DNA of 64,000 nucleotides from Pseudomonas sp. GM80 (GTDB lineage Bacteria; Pseudomonadota; Gammaproteobacteria; Pseudomonadales; Pseudomonadaceae), in assembly GCF_000282515.1 (NCBI RefSeq), contig NZ_AKJD01000094.1, positions 1-64,000 of the forward strand, written 5' to 3'. The notes beneath the pieces were generated by a model that did no database searches, was not told the DNA's origin, and saw nothing but the letters and a program-made list of their open reading frames with translations. Position 1 is the first letter of the stretch; every line of letters starts with the position of its first letter. A program made the translations under genes and the position numbers. Positions 27,294-36,248 of this stretch are shown here, in pieces.

Positions 27294-28045
27294 ACACACC
27301 TTCGGATGAACAACTGGTCGCCTATCTGGACGACGAACTCGACCCCGGCTATCGCCAGCAACTGACGGACGCGATTGCCGATGATCCGCTGCTCAACTTG
27401 CGCGTGCAGTGGCTGAGCCGCAGCAGCCTGCCGTACAAGAACGCCTACGATGAACTTGCACGGCAAGCCCCGCTGGAACGTTTGCAGGCGCGGCTGGATG
27501 CGATTCCTGCACGGGAACCTCAGGGACTGAGTCGACGCTGGTTCATCGGCGCTGCCGCCGCAGGTCTGGTGGCTGCCGGCGCGCTGGCTGACCGCTTGTT
27601 TCTCGCCTGGCACACCCGGCAAGCGCAAGACTGGCGCACTCTGGTGGGCGATTACATGGCGCTCTACGTGCCGCAGACACTCGAACATTTGCCGGCTGAC
27701 GAAGCAGCGCAACGCGCGCAATTGCGCACCATTGATGCCCGCCTCGGGTTGAACCTCACGCCCGCCGCGTTGAAGCTGCCCGGTGCCGAGTTCCGACGCG
27801 CGCAAATGCTTGAATACGACGGCGTGGCGATTGCGCAAATCGTTTATCTGGATGCGCGTTACGGACCGCTGGCACTGTGTGTCACCCGCTCGAACAGTGG
27901 CAATCGGGCGCTGGCACATGAACGTCGACACAGCATGAACGTAGTGTTCTGGACCCAGGGGCAACATGCGTGGATGTTGATCGGCCATAACCCGGCCAAC
28001 GAACTGGCGCACATGGCCACATCCCTGAGCAACAACCCCACCTGA
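27290..28045 (+). CDS. Membrane anti-sigma factor
   Basis: 251 residues. The N-terminal cytoplasmic part (SDEQLVAYLDDELDP) matches the anti-sigma domain pattern. A single transmembrane helix (about 86-108, FIGAAAAGLVAAGALADRLF) and a periplasmic C-terminal domain follow. It overlaps the sigma gene by 4 bases, implying translational coupling and one-to-one production. The inducing signal is unknown. Confidence 0.87.
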   Translation: MNTPSDEQLVAYLDDELDPGYRQQLTDAIADDPLLNLRVQWLSRSSLPYKNAYDELARQAPLERLQARLDAIPAREPQGLSRRWFIGAAAAGLVAAGALADRLFLAWHTRQAQDWRTLVGDYMALYVPQTLEHLPADEAAQRAQLRTIDARLGLNLTPAALKLPGAEFRRAQMLEYDGVAIAQIVYLDARYGPLALCVTRSNSGNRALAHERRHSMNVVFWTQGQHAWMLIGHNPANELAHMATSLSNNPT

Positions 28046-28055
28046 ACCCTACCTC

Positions 28056-28166
28056 TGTAGGAGCTGCCGAAGGCTCGGGCCGCGATCGGACGATCTTTTG
28101 ATTTTGTCTTTTTTTGATCTTGTCTTTCTAAAGATCAAAAGATCGCAGCCTTCGGCAGCTCCTACA
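28056..28166. repeat. Inverted REP pair
   Basis: TGTAGGAGCTGCCGAAGGCTCGGG and inverted arm GATCGCAGCCTTCGGCAGCTCCTACA, with an AT-rich spacer containing TTTTTTTGATC, between convergent genes. Confidence 0.85.
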
Positions 28167-28171
28167 GAGGT

Positions 28172-29473
28172 TCAGGCGGTGAGGGGTAGCCAGAGGCGGA
28201 AGCGCGCACCACCCAACGGTGAAGACTCCACGGTCAGCGTGCCGCCCTGGGCTTCCAGCGCTCGGCGGCTGATGGCCAGGCCCAGGCCGAACCCGCCGGT
28301 GGCCCGGTCGCGGCTGCGGTCGAGGCGATAGAACGGCTCGAAAATCCGCTCGCGTTCATCATCGGGGATGCCGATACCATCGTCATCGACCCAGATTTCG
28401 CACCCCTCGCCGTTGACCTGCACGCCAATCTGAATGCGCTTTTCGCAATAGCGCATGGCGTTGCGCAGCAAGTTCTGGATCGCGCGTGCGGTCAGGCGCG
28501 GATCCAGCGAAAAGCGTTCGAGCTGCCCGTGCAGCAAGACATCGATGACGATGTCCGGCGACTCCAGTTCCTCATCGACACTGCCCAGAATGCTGTCGAT
28601 AAACTCGTCCAGCGACACCTCGATCTGCTCCGGCAGTTGCGCCGGGTTTTGCAATCGGCTGTAAGACAGCAACTCCAGCACCAACTCGTCCAGCTCGCGG
28701 ATGTGCGCGACCAGTCCCTGCAAGCGCTCGCGGCTGGCGGTCGGCAAGTCGTCGGACAGCGCCAGGGCGAGGCCGAAATCCAGCCGCGTCAACGGCGTGC
28801 GCAGCTCGTGGGACACGGCATTGAGCAAGTCTCGTTGTTGATTAAGCAGGTTTTCGATGTCGCCGGCCATGGTGTCGAACACATTGGCGAGGCTGCCGAT
28901 GTTGGAACTCGCGGCGATGTTGGTACGCTCGCTCAAATGGCCTTTGCCGAAACGCTCGGCGGTGCCCCTGAGCCGTTCGAGGTCACGCCAGTGCGGCCGC
29001 AGCCACATCAACAGGCACGCCAGCAAGGTTGCCCCCACCAGCACGTTGATGCTCCAGTACAACAAATTGACGTCCATCGGATCGGGCGGCACGACCATTT
29101 GCACGGCCATTTCGTTGTCCAGCGGCGTCACCGCCAGCGTGCGCCAGCCCCAGTCGCCGATGCGCACCATGTTTTCTCCGCGCAACAACCGCTCGCGTTC
29201 AATCGCCGTGAACTCGGGGTCATCGATGCGCGCCAGGACGATGTGCAGCGGTTGGAAATCCTGGTCCATTGATGCTGCGAGCGCCGGCCACTGATCTCGC
29301 GGCGTGGCGTGAAACTGCCGGGTGATCAGCGATTGCAAGCCGCGCGAATAATCGAGGTTGTAGGTGACAAAACGCTCGCGGAACGCCATGACCACCAGAT
29401 CCGGCACCAGATAGATCGCCGCGCTGTACGAGACGATCGTCACCAGATACAGGCGAAACAGGATGCGAAACAT
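28172..29473 (-). CDS. RstB-like sensor histidine kinase
   Basis: 433 residues. Helix 1 (about 5-28), periplasmic domain (about 35-135) and helix 2 (138-158) are followed by HAMP and a HisKA with phospho-acceptor His222 in VSHELRTPLTR. HATPase blocks (NLLRNAMRYC, DDDGIGIP, GGFGLGLAISRRA) follow. It is encoded 4 bases after the response regulator gene. Layout and size match RstB/BfmS kinases. The start is at 29473; longer reading into the regulator gene is not coding. Confidence 0.88.
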   Translation of the reverse strand: MFRILFRLYLVTIVSYSAAIYLVPDLVVMAFRERFVTYNLDYSRGLQSLITRQFHATPRDQWPALAASMDQDFQPLHIVLARIDDPEFTAIERERLLRGENMVRIGDWGWRTLAVTPLDNEMAVQMVVPPDPMDVNLLYWSINVLVGATLLACLLMWLRPHWRDLERLRGTAERFGKGHLSERTNIAASSNIGSLANVFDTMAGDIENLLNQQRDLLNAVSHELRTPLTRLDFGLALALSDDLPTASRERLQGLVAHIRELDELVLELLSYSRLQNPAQLPEQIEVSLDEFIDSILGSVDEELESPDIVIDVLLHGQLERFSLDPRLTARAIQNLLRNAMRYCEKRIQIGVQVNGEGCEIWVDDDGIGIPDDERERIFEPFYRLDRSRDRATGGFGLGLAISRRALEAQGGTLTVESSPLGGARFRLWLPLTA

Positions 29474-29477
29474 CAGT

Positions 29478-30179
29478 TCAGCATTCCCATTCGGAACGGC
29501 TGAACAGGTAGCCCTTGCCCCACACGGTCTTGATCTTGCGCGCTTCGCCGGCATGATCGTCGAACTTGCGCCGCAATTTCGAGATCGCGACGTCCACCGA
29601 ACGGTCGGTGCCGTTGAATTCGATGCCGCGCAGGCGTTGCAGGATCTGATCGCGGCTGAGCACTTCGCCGGCGTGCCGCGCCAGCACCACCAACAAGTTG
29701 TATTCGCCACTGGACAGCTCAACCGGCTGGTCACGCCAGGTCACGGTGCGCTCGGACAGATCGATGCACAGATTGCCCATGAGGATACGGTCGTTGGCCG
29801 TCAACGGTTCGCCAAGGCTGCTGCGACGCAACAGCGTGCGGACACGGGCCAGCAGCACGCGAGGCTCGCACGGTTTGGTGACGTAGTCATCGGCGCCCAT
29901 TTCCAGGCCCAGCACCTGATCATGGCTGTCATCGCGTGCTGTCAGCATCAATATCGGCAGCGTGGCCGAGTCCGCACGCAGCAAGCGGCAGACTTGCAGA
30001 CCATCGAGGCCGGGCAACATCAGGTCGAGGATCACCAGGTCCGGCGGATTGACTCGGGCCCGCTCACGTACGTGGTCACCACGGCCGATAACGCTGACAG
30101 AGTAACCGTTGCGCTCCAGGTAGCTGGAAATCAGTTCAGCGAGGGCGGTGTCGTCTTCGACCAGGAGGATGTTGGGCAT
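29478..30179 (-). CDS. RstA/OmpR-family response regulator
   Basis: 233 residues. The receiver domain has acidic pocket EDD (8-10), phospho-acceptor Asp52 (VILDLMLPG) and Lys near 101 (VTKPCEP). The C-terminal winged helix ends with RSVDVAISKLRRKFD and IKTVWGKGYLF. Partner of the kinase immediately downstream. Transcribed divergently from the RND efflux genes, which are plausible but unproven targets. Confidence 0.9.
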   Translation of the reverse strand: MPNILLVEDDTALAELISSYLERNGYSVSVIGRGDHVRERARVNPPDLVILDLMLPGLDGLQVCRLLRADSATLPILMLTARDDSHDQVLGLEMGADDYVTKPCEPRVLLARVRTLLRRSSLGEPLTANDRILMGNLCIDLSERTVTWRDQPVELSSGEYNLLVVLARHAGEVLSRDQILQRLRGIEFNGTDRSVDVAISKLRRKFDDHAGEARKIKTVWGKGYLFSRSEWEC

Positions 30180-30217
30180 GGGTGATCCAGAAAGTGCAGT
30201 GGCGACCTTGAAGGCCT

Positions 30218-30310
30218 CATCGCGGGCTTGCCCGCTCCCACAGGGTTCTCGGGTGATCACAACATGTGTGTCCACAACAGATCCCTGTGGGAGCGGGCTT
30301 GCCCGCGATG
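30218..30310. repeat. Inverted REP pair, GCGGGCTTGCCCGC type
   Basis: CATCGCGGGCTTGCCCGCTCCCACAGGG and its inverted copy flank about 40 bases between the divergent regulator and RND genes. A third arm sequence related to the TGGCTTGCCAGCGATG family. Confidence 0.87.
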
Positions 30311-30470
30311 GCCATCCAACTGTCGCAATAAATTTCAAGGCGTAAAGGATATACGCCCTCACCCGTCCCTGAGTAAAACCCTTACACAATTTCACACAGC
30401 GCCTACAAAGCTTCACCGCTAATCTCGGCGACTGCCCGTAGGATGCGGGCATCAATATTGGGGGTAGTAC

Positions 30471-31628
30471 ATGTCGAACAAACTGCTGGCCGGGCTCGGC
30501 CTGATCGCATTGGCGCTGTCACTGAGCGCCTGTGATTCATCCTCGAAAGCCGAAGAGCAGGCGCCGCCCGCCACCGTGCGCATCGAGACCATCGAAACCC
30601 GCCCCCTGTCGATCAGCAGCGAACTGAGCGGGCGCATCGCCGCCCCGCGGATCGCCGAAGTGCGCGCCCGGGTGGCCGGCGTGGTCCTGCAACGCAGCTT
30701 TCGCGAAGGCAGTGACGTGAAAAAGGGCGATGTACTGTTCCGCATCGACCCGGCACCGTTCAAGGCCGATCTCGACAGCGCCGACGCCGCTTTACGCAAG
30801 GCCGAAGCCAATGCGTTTCAGGCGAAGTTGCAAGAACAGCGCTACGCCCAGTTGATCGATGACAAAGCCATCAGCGCGCAGGATTACGACAACGCCCGCG
30901 CCATGGCCCGGCAAACCGCCGCCGACGTCGCGGCCAACAAGGCTGCCGTCGAGCGGGCCAGACTCAATCTGGGTTACGCCACGGTCACTGCACCGATTTC
31001 CGGGCGTGTCGGGCGTGCGCTGGTCACCGAAGGCGCCCTGGTCGGGCAGAACGAAACCACGCCATTGGCATTGATTCAGCAGCTCGACCCGATCCACGCC
31101 GACGTCACCCAGTCGACCCGTGAGCTGAACGAACTGCGCCGCGCGTTCCGCTCCGGTCAGTTGCACCAGGTTGGCCAGGATCAGGTCAAAGCCACATTGA
31201 TTCAGGACGACGGCAGCCTCTACCCGTTGCCGGGCAAGTTGCTCTTCGCTGATATCACGGTTGACCCGGGCACCGGCCAGATCATTCTGCGCAGCGAGTT
31301 CCCCAACCCCGACCTCGACCTGCTGCCGGGCAGCTTTGTGCGTGTGCGTCTTGAGCAGGCGACGATCCAGAACGGCATTACCGTACCGCAACGCGCCGTA
31401 CAACGTGACAGCGCCGGTATTGCGCAAGTGCTGACGGTCGATGAGCAAATGCGCATCGCCCAGCAACCGGTGCAACTGGGCGCGGTGCAAAACGATCGCT
31501 GGATCGTCACCGGCGGCCTCAAGCCCGGCGACCGCATTGTCATTGAAGGCCTGCAACACGCCCGTCCCGGCGAAAAAGTGCAGATCGACGACACCCCTCT
31601 TCCACTTGCCCAGGCTTCTGGTCAGTAA
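30471..31628 (+). CDS. RND efflux periplasmic adaptor (membrane fusion lipoprotein)
   Basis: 385 residues. The signal sequence ends in a lipobox LSLSAC (lipidated Cys21). Then come a biotinyl-lipoyl-like hairpin half (GRIAAPRIAEVRARVAGVV), an alpha-hairpin (about 95-165), the second lipoyl half (APISGRVGRALVTEGALV) and beta-barrel and membrane-proximal domains. AcrA/MexC family; links the inner-membrane pump to an outer-membrane channel. 15 bases before the permease gene. Confidence 0.9.
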   Translation: MSNKLLAGLGLIALALSLSACDSSSKAEEQAPPATVRIETIETRPLSISSELSGRIAAPRIAEVRARVAGVVLQRSFREGSDVKKGDVLFRIDPAPFKADLDSADAALRKAEANAFQAKLQEQRYAQLIDDKAISAQDYDNARAMARQTAADVAANKAAVERARLNLGYATVTAPISGRVGRALVTEGALVGQNETTPLALIQQLDPIHADVTQSTRELNELRRAFRSGQLHQVGQDQVKATLIQDDGSLYPLPGKLLFADITVDPGTGQIILRSEFPNPDLDLLPGSFVRVRLEQATIQNGITVPQRAVQRDSAGIAQVLTVDEQMRIAQQPVQLGAVQNDRWIVTGGLKPGDRIVIEGLQHARPGEKVQIDDTPLPLAQASGQ

Positions 31629-31643
31629 GCAGGACGCTTTTAT

Positions 31644-34600
31644 ATGCCGCAGTTCTTTATCGACCGCCCGGTATTCGCCTGGGTGGTCGCACTGTTCATC
31701 CTGTTGGCCGGTGCGCTGGCCATCCCGCAGTTACCCGTGGCGCAATACCCGGACGTCGCACCGCCACAGATCGAAATCTATGCCGTGTACCCCGGCGCTT
31801 CGGCGCAAACCGTCGATGAAAGCGTGGTCAGCCTGATCGAAGAGGAACTCAACGGCGCCGATCACTTGCTGTACTTCGAATCGCAGAGCAGCCTCGGCAG
31901 CGCGACGATCAAAGCTACTTTCCAGCCGGGCACCAACCCGGAACTGGCGCAGGTCGATGTGCAGAACCGCCTCAAAGTGGTCGAGTCGCGCCTGCCGCAA
32001 GCGGTCAATCAGCAAGGCTTGCAGGTGGAGAAAGTCTCTTCCGGTTTCCTGCTGCTGATCACCTTGACCTCCAGCGACGGCAAACTCGATGACGTAGCGC
32101 TCAGCGATTATCTGGCGCGCAATGTCATGAACGAAATCAAGCGTCTGGACGGCGTCGGCAAGGCGCAGCTGTATGGCGCCGAACGTGCCATGCGCATTTG
32201 GGTCGACCCGCAGAAGCTGATCGGTTTCAACCTGACGCCGGCTGACGTCAACGCCGCCATCACCGCACAGAATGCGCAGGTGTCTGCCGGCAGCATCGGC
32301 GACCTGCCCAACCCGTCCAGCCAGGAAATCACCGCGACGATTTTGGTCAAGGGTCAGTTATCGACGCCTGAAGAATTTGCCGACATCGTGCTCAAGGCCA
32401 ATCCGGACGGCTCGACCGTGCGTATCGGCGACGTGGCAAGGGTCGAGATCGGCAGTCAGGAATACCAGTTCGGCACACGCCTGAATGGCAAGCCGTCCAC
32501 CGCCGTTGGTGTGCAGCTGTCGCCCGGCGCCAATGCGCTCGCCACCGCAACCCTGGTGCGGGCGAAGATGGATGAGCTGTCGCGCTACTTCCCGGTGGGC
32601 GTTGAATACAAGATCCCGTACGACACATCGCCGTTCGTCAAAGTCTCGATCACCAAAGTGGTGTACACCCTCGGCGAGGCAATGTTGCTGGTGTTTGCGG
32701 TGATGTTCCTGTTCCTGCAGAACGTCCGTTACACATTGATTCCGACGCTGGTGGTGCCGGTCGCACTGATGGGCACCTTCGCCACGATGTTGGCGCTGGG
32801 TTTTTCGATCAACGTGCTGACCATGTTCGGCATGGTGCTGGCCATCGGCATTCTGGTGGACGACGCCATTGTTGTGGTGGAGAACGTCGAGCGGATCATG
32901 GCCACCGAAGGCTTGTCGCCCAAAGAGGCGACGCGCAAAGCCATGACGCAGATTACCGGCGCCATCATCGGCATCACCTTGGTGCTGGTCGCGGTGTTCA
33001 TTCCGATGGCGTTCATGCAGGGTTCGGTCGGGGTGATCTACCAGCAGTTTTCGTTGTCGATGGCGACGTCGATCCTGTTCTCGGCCTTCCTCGCCCTGAC
33101 GCTGACACCCGCCTTGTGCGCAACACTGCTCAAGCCGATTGCCAAAGGCGAGCATCACGAGAAATCCGGATTCTTCGGCTGGTTCAACCGCCGCTTCGAA
33201 CACCTGACCGATCGTTACCAAGGCTGGGTGGGTTATGCGCTCAAGCGCACCGGGCGTTACTTGCTGATCTACCTCGTGCTGTTGGTCGGGCTGGGGATAT
33301 GCTTCATGCGCCTGCCCTCCTCGTTCCTGCCGGTGGAAGATCAGGGCTACACCATCACCGATATTCAACTGCCACCTGGCGCGACCAAGAATCGCACGGT
33401 GCAGGTTGCCGAACAGTTCGAGGCGCACAACGCCGGCGAGCCGGGGATCAGTGACAGCGTGGTGATTCTGGGCTTCAGTTTTTCCGGCAGCGGCCAGAAC
33501 GCCGCGCTGGCGTTTTCCACACTCAAGGACTGGTCGCAACGGGGCAGCGACGATTCGGCGAGTTCGATTGCCGATCGCGCCAACATCGCCCTCAGCCAGA
33601 TCAAGGATGCAATGGCGTTCGCTGTATTGCCGCCGCCCGTTGATGGCCTCGGCACTTCCAGCGGTTTCGAATTCCGCCTGCAGGATCGCGGCGGCCTCGG
33701 CCATGCCACGCTGATGCAGGCACGCACCGAACTATTGGCGGCGGCGGAGAACAGCCCGGTGCTGATGAATGTGCGTGAAAGCGCACTGGCCGAAGCGCCG
33801 CAAGTGCAGCTGGAAGTGGATCGCAAACAGGCTAACGCGCTGGGCGTATCGTTTGCCGATATTGGCAACGTACTGTCGACCGCGGTGGGCTCGGCGTATA
33901 TCAACGACTTTCCCAATCAGGGGCGGATGCAACGCGTTGTGGTGCAGGCCGAAGGTGATCAACGCAGTCAGGTCGACGACCTGCTGAAAATGCACGTGCG
34001 CAACAACAACGGGAAAATGGTGCCGTTGTCAGCGTTCGTCCAGGCCAAATGGATTCAGGGCCCGGCGCAACTCACCCGCTATAACGGTTACCCGGCCATT
34101 TCGATCTCCGGTGAACCGGCGCCCGGCCACAGCACCGGTGAAGCCATGGCCGAGATCGAACGTCTGGTGGCGCAAGGGCCGAAGGGCCTGGGTCAGGAAT
34201 GGACAGGGCTGTCCTTGCAGGAGCGTTTGTCCGGTAGCCAAGCACCGATTCTGCTCGGCTTGTCGCTGCTGATCGTGTTCCTGTGTCTGGCGGCGCTGTA
34301 CGAGAGTTGGTCGATACCGACCTCGGTATTGCTCGTGGTGCCGCTGGGTGTGCTCGGCGCAGTACTCGCCGTGACATTGCGCGGCATGCCCAACGATGTG
34401 TTTTTCAAAGTCGGGCTGATCACCATCATTGGTCTGTCGGCGAAGAACGCGATCCTGATCATTGAGTTCGCCAAGAGTCTCTATGACGAAGGGCATGACC
34501 TGATTGATGCAACGTTGCAGGCAGCACGTTTGCGTCTGCGCCCGATCGTGATGACATCGCTGGCGTTCATTCTCGGTGTAGTGCCGCTGGCGATTGCCAC

Positions 34601-34742
34601 TGGCGCCAGTTCGGCAAGCCAACAGGCGATCGGTACTGGCGTGATCGGCGGGATGATTACCGCAACGCTGGCAGTCATCTTCGTACCTGTCTTCTTCGTG
34701 GTCGTCATGAAGCTCGTACAACGCTTCACCAAGCCCCACTGA
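31644..34742 (+). CDS. RND (HAE-1) multidrug efflux permease
   Basis: 1032 residues, the usual size for AcrB/MexB-type pumps. MPQFFIDRPVFAWVVA at the N-terminus and 12 transmembrane helices are recognisable. The proton-relay Asp pair lies in GILVDDAIVVVENV (about 407-408), and GLSAKNAILIIEFAK in helix 10 region supplies the conserved lysine. It exports amphiphilic compounds together with the upstream adaptor. No outer-membrane channel gene follows; a REP pair comes next, so an unlinked OprM-like channel must be used. Confidence 0.92.
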   Translation: MPQFFIDRPVFAWVVALFILLAGALAIPQLPVAQYPDVAPPQIEIYAVYPGASAQTVDESVVSLIEEELNGADHLLYFESQSSLGSATIKATFQPGTNPELAQVDVQNRLKVVESRLPQAVNQQGLQVEKVSSGFLLLITLTSSDGKLDDVALSDYLARNVMNEIKRLDGVGKAQLYGAERAMRIWVDPQKLIGFNLTPADVNAAITAQNAQVSAGSIGDLPNPSSQEITATILVKGQLSTPEEFADIVLKANPDGSTVRIGDVARVEIGSQEYQFGTRLNGKPSTAVGVQLSPGANALATATLVRAKMDELSRYFPVGVEYKIPYDTSPFVKVSITKVVYTLGEAMLLVFAVMFLFLQNVRYTLIPTLVVPVALMGTFATMLALGFSINVLTMFGMVLAIGILVDDAIVVVENVERIMATEGLSPKEATRKAMTQITGAIIGITLVLVAVFIPMAFMQGSVGVIYQQFSLSMATSILFSAFLALTLTPALCATLLKPIAKGEHHEKSGFFGWFNRRFEHLTDRYQGWVGYALKRTGRYLLIYLVLLVGLGICFMRLPSSFLPVEDQGYTITDIQLPPGATKNRTVQVAEQFEAHNAGEPGISDSVVILGFSFSGSGQNAALAFSTLKDWSQRGSDDSASSIADRANIALSQIKDAMAFAVLPPPVDGLGTSSGFEFRLQDRGGLGHATLMQARTELLAAAENSPVLMNVRESALAEAPQVQLEVDRKQANALGVSFADIGNVLSTAVGSAYINDFPNQGRMQRVVVQAEGDQRSQVDDLLKMHVRNNNGKMVPLSAFVQAKWIQGPAQLTRYNGYPAISISGEPAPGHSTGEAMAEIERLVAQGPKGLGQEWTGLSLQERLSGSQAPILLGLSLLIVFLCLAALYESWSIPTSVLLVVPLGVLGAVLAVTLRGMPNDVFFKVGLITIIGLSAKNAILIIEFAKSLYDEGHDLIDATLQAARLRLRPIVMTSLAFILGVVPLAIATGASSASQQAIGTGVIGGMITATLAVIFVPVFFVVVMKLVQRFTKPH

Positions 34743-34749
34743 TCCAAAC

Positions 34750-34827
34750 TATAGGAGCTGCCGCAGGCTGCGATCTTTTGACGTTGTTTTGAAAATCAAA
34801 AGATCGCAGCCTGCGGCAGCTCCTACA
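34750..34827. repeat. Inverted REP pair
   Basis: TATAGGAGCTGCCGCAGGCTGCGATCTTTTGAC and inverted arm after the RND permease stop. Confidence 0.87.
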
Positions 34828-34881
34828 AAAGCGTGATCGCGTGAGCTATGGTGCTGGGATTGTTCACTCTTGTGAGTTCTC

Positions 34882-35523
34882 ATGCGCTTCCTTGCCCGTA
34901 CCCACCCTCGCCTGTCAGCTGCCGCTCTGGTTGGGCTCTGCGCGGGTCTGTTGGCCCCGGCCGATTCGACCATCAGTAAAATCCTCATCGGCTGGAACGC
35001 CGGCGTCTGGACCTACCTGGCCCTGATGCTGTGGCTGACCGTGCGCGCCAAGGCGCCGGACGTCAAACGCATCGCTGAAATCGAAGACGAAAATGCCGGG
35101 CTGGTGTTGTTCGTTGTCTGCATCGCGGCGCTGGCCAGCCTGGCGACCATTACCTTTGAACTGGCCGGTAGCAAAGACCTTGAAACCACTCGAAAACTGC
35201 TGCATTACGGTTTTACCGCAATGACGGTCATCGGCTCGTGGTTGTTGATCGGCATGATCTTCAGCGTCCACTACGCCAGGCTTTACTACACATGGGACGG
35301 CAAGGAACCCGCCCTGCGGTTTGCCGAAGGACTGACAACGCCCAACTATTGGGACTTTCTGTACTTCTCGTTCACCATCGGTGTGGCGGTGCAGACGGCG
35401 GATGTAGGTGTTGCAACGCGGGATATTCGAAAGATTGTGCTGGCGCAGTCGTTGATTGGTTTTGTGTTCAATACGGCGATCCTCGGGTTCTCGATCAACA
35501 TTGCAGCAGGGTTGTTCGGCTGA
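34882..35523 (+). CDS. DUF1345 membrane protein
   Basis: 213 residues with about five hydrophobic segments. The [22 protein letters not shown] block is the conserved core of DUF1345 proteins and resembles a pore-loop region of small channels. Function unknown. A hairpin at 35567-35604 follows. Confidence 0.85.
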   Translation: MRFLARTHPRLSAAALVGLCAGLLAPADSTISKILIGWNAGVWTYLALMLWLTVRAKAPDVKRIAEIEDENAGLVLFVVCIAALASLATITFELAGSKDLETTRKLLHYGFTAMTVIGSWLLIGMIFSVHYARLYYTWDGKEPALRFAEGLTTPNYWDFLYFSFTIGVAVQTADVGVATRDIRKIVLAQSLIGFVFNTAILGFSINIAAGLFG

Positions 35524-35566
35524 AAAAACGCGGCATGTTCTCGCCGTTTAAAGATCACCAAAAAAT

Positions 35567-35604
35567 ACGCCTGTAAACTGTCAACACTGACAGTTTACAG
35601 GCGT
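35567..35604. promoter_or_regulatory. 17-bp perfect palindrome with CTGTCA-N4-TGACAG core
   Basis: Arms 35567-35583 and 35588-35604 pair perfectly around a 4-base loop (ACAC). On the minus strand it is followed by ATTTTTT, so it could end minus-strand transcripts. The core CTGTCAACACTGACAG also looks like a dimer operator and recurs at 42039-42054. It lies 88 bases upstream of the next gene. Confidence 0.75.
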
Positions 35605-35619
35605 GCTGTATTCGGGCTT

Positions 35620-35680
35620 CCATACAATATCCAGAAGTAGGACGGGTCAGTCTTTGGATGTTCCCAACCATATTGTATGG
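35620..35680 (+). promoter_or_regulatory. 11-bp inverted repeat upstream of the unknown gene
   Basis: CCATACAATAT (35620-35630) and ATATTGTATGG (35670-35680) are perfect inverted repeats 39 bases apart. The left arm includes TACAAT, a good -10 hexamer. The right arm touches the ribosome site GGAGAT. It could be a second operator pair or, if transcribed, a hairpin hiding the ribosome site. Confidence 0.55.
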
Positions 35681-35691
35681 AGATAAAATTC

Positions 35692-36201
35692 ATGAGCTAT
35701 GCAGCCCGTGCCTACGCGAAGATCGTTCCGGTTTCAGCGCCTACCTATTTGTTTGCAACGATCAACGGCGATGCCAATCCACGCTACAGGTTTGTCAAAG
35801 TCCCTCAATTCATGGAGTTTCGATCCACCTCCAAGCCTTCCTTCGGAACGAAGCCCTACCCGGAAGGCCCGCGTTACGTCCTGACAGCTGGATACACGAA
35901 GGATGGTGTAACGCGAACGCTTGAGTTCGTGTTCCCTTCCAAACCCCAATCGATGACATATGACCTGTCGAAAGATAGCGATGATGTTAGATGCACCTAC
36001 TATTCCGATCCCGCGACGGGTGACCTGCACGTCTCTGTGAGCGGGAGTCTGACAGTGAGATATGACGACATTGAAAAAACACTGAGTGGCACCTGGTCCG
36101 GCACCTTTGACCATGGTGGAGAGAACGGCAACGAAGAATTCCCGATCACTGGGGAGTTTGTCGCTGACGCCAACCTGAGCAAAAGAAAAAACACTTACTG
36201 A
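35692..36201 (+). CDS. Unknown beta-rich protein
   Basis: 169 residues, family not recognised. No signal peptide and no helix-rich parts. Alternating hydrophobic and polar residues (RYVLTAGYTKDGVTRTLEFVF, DLHVSVSGSLTVRYDDIEKT, SGTWSGTFDHG) suggest an all-beta barrel or sandwich, lipocalin-like at most. Two asparagine- and serine-rich loops are visible. ATG at 35692 has GGAGAT seven bases upstream; the earlier ATG at 35677 lies within the inverted repeat. A strong terminator follows. Codon use is more A+T-rich than in neighbouring core genes. Confidence 0.75.
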   Translation: MSYAARAYAKIVPVSAPTYLFATINGDANPRYRFVKVPQFMEFRSTSKPSFGTKPYPEGPRYVLTAGYTKDGVTRTLEFVFPSKPQSMTYDLSKDSDDVRCTYYSDPATGDLHVSVSGSLTVRYDDIEKTLSGTWSGTFDHGGENGNEEFPITGEFVADANLSKRKNTY

Positions 36202-36210
36202 CTATGGAAA

Positions 36211-36238
36211 AAGGAAGCTGAGAAGCTTCCTTTTTTTT
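36211..36238. terminator. Bidirectional rho-independent terminator
   Basis: AAGGAAGCT-GAGA-AGCTTCCTT: 9-bp stem with tetraloop, eight T on the plus strand and TTTTT on the minus side. It serves the unknown gene (plus) and the autotransporter gene (minus), which converge here. Confidence 0.88.
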
Positions 36239-36248
36239 GCTGATGCGG

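Noticed and set aside
35567..35604. Simple plus-strand terminator for the DUF1345 gene
   Set aside because: No T run follows on the plus strand; T run is on the minus side, and the core recurs at 42039 as a likely operator.
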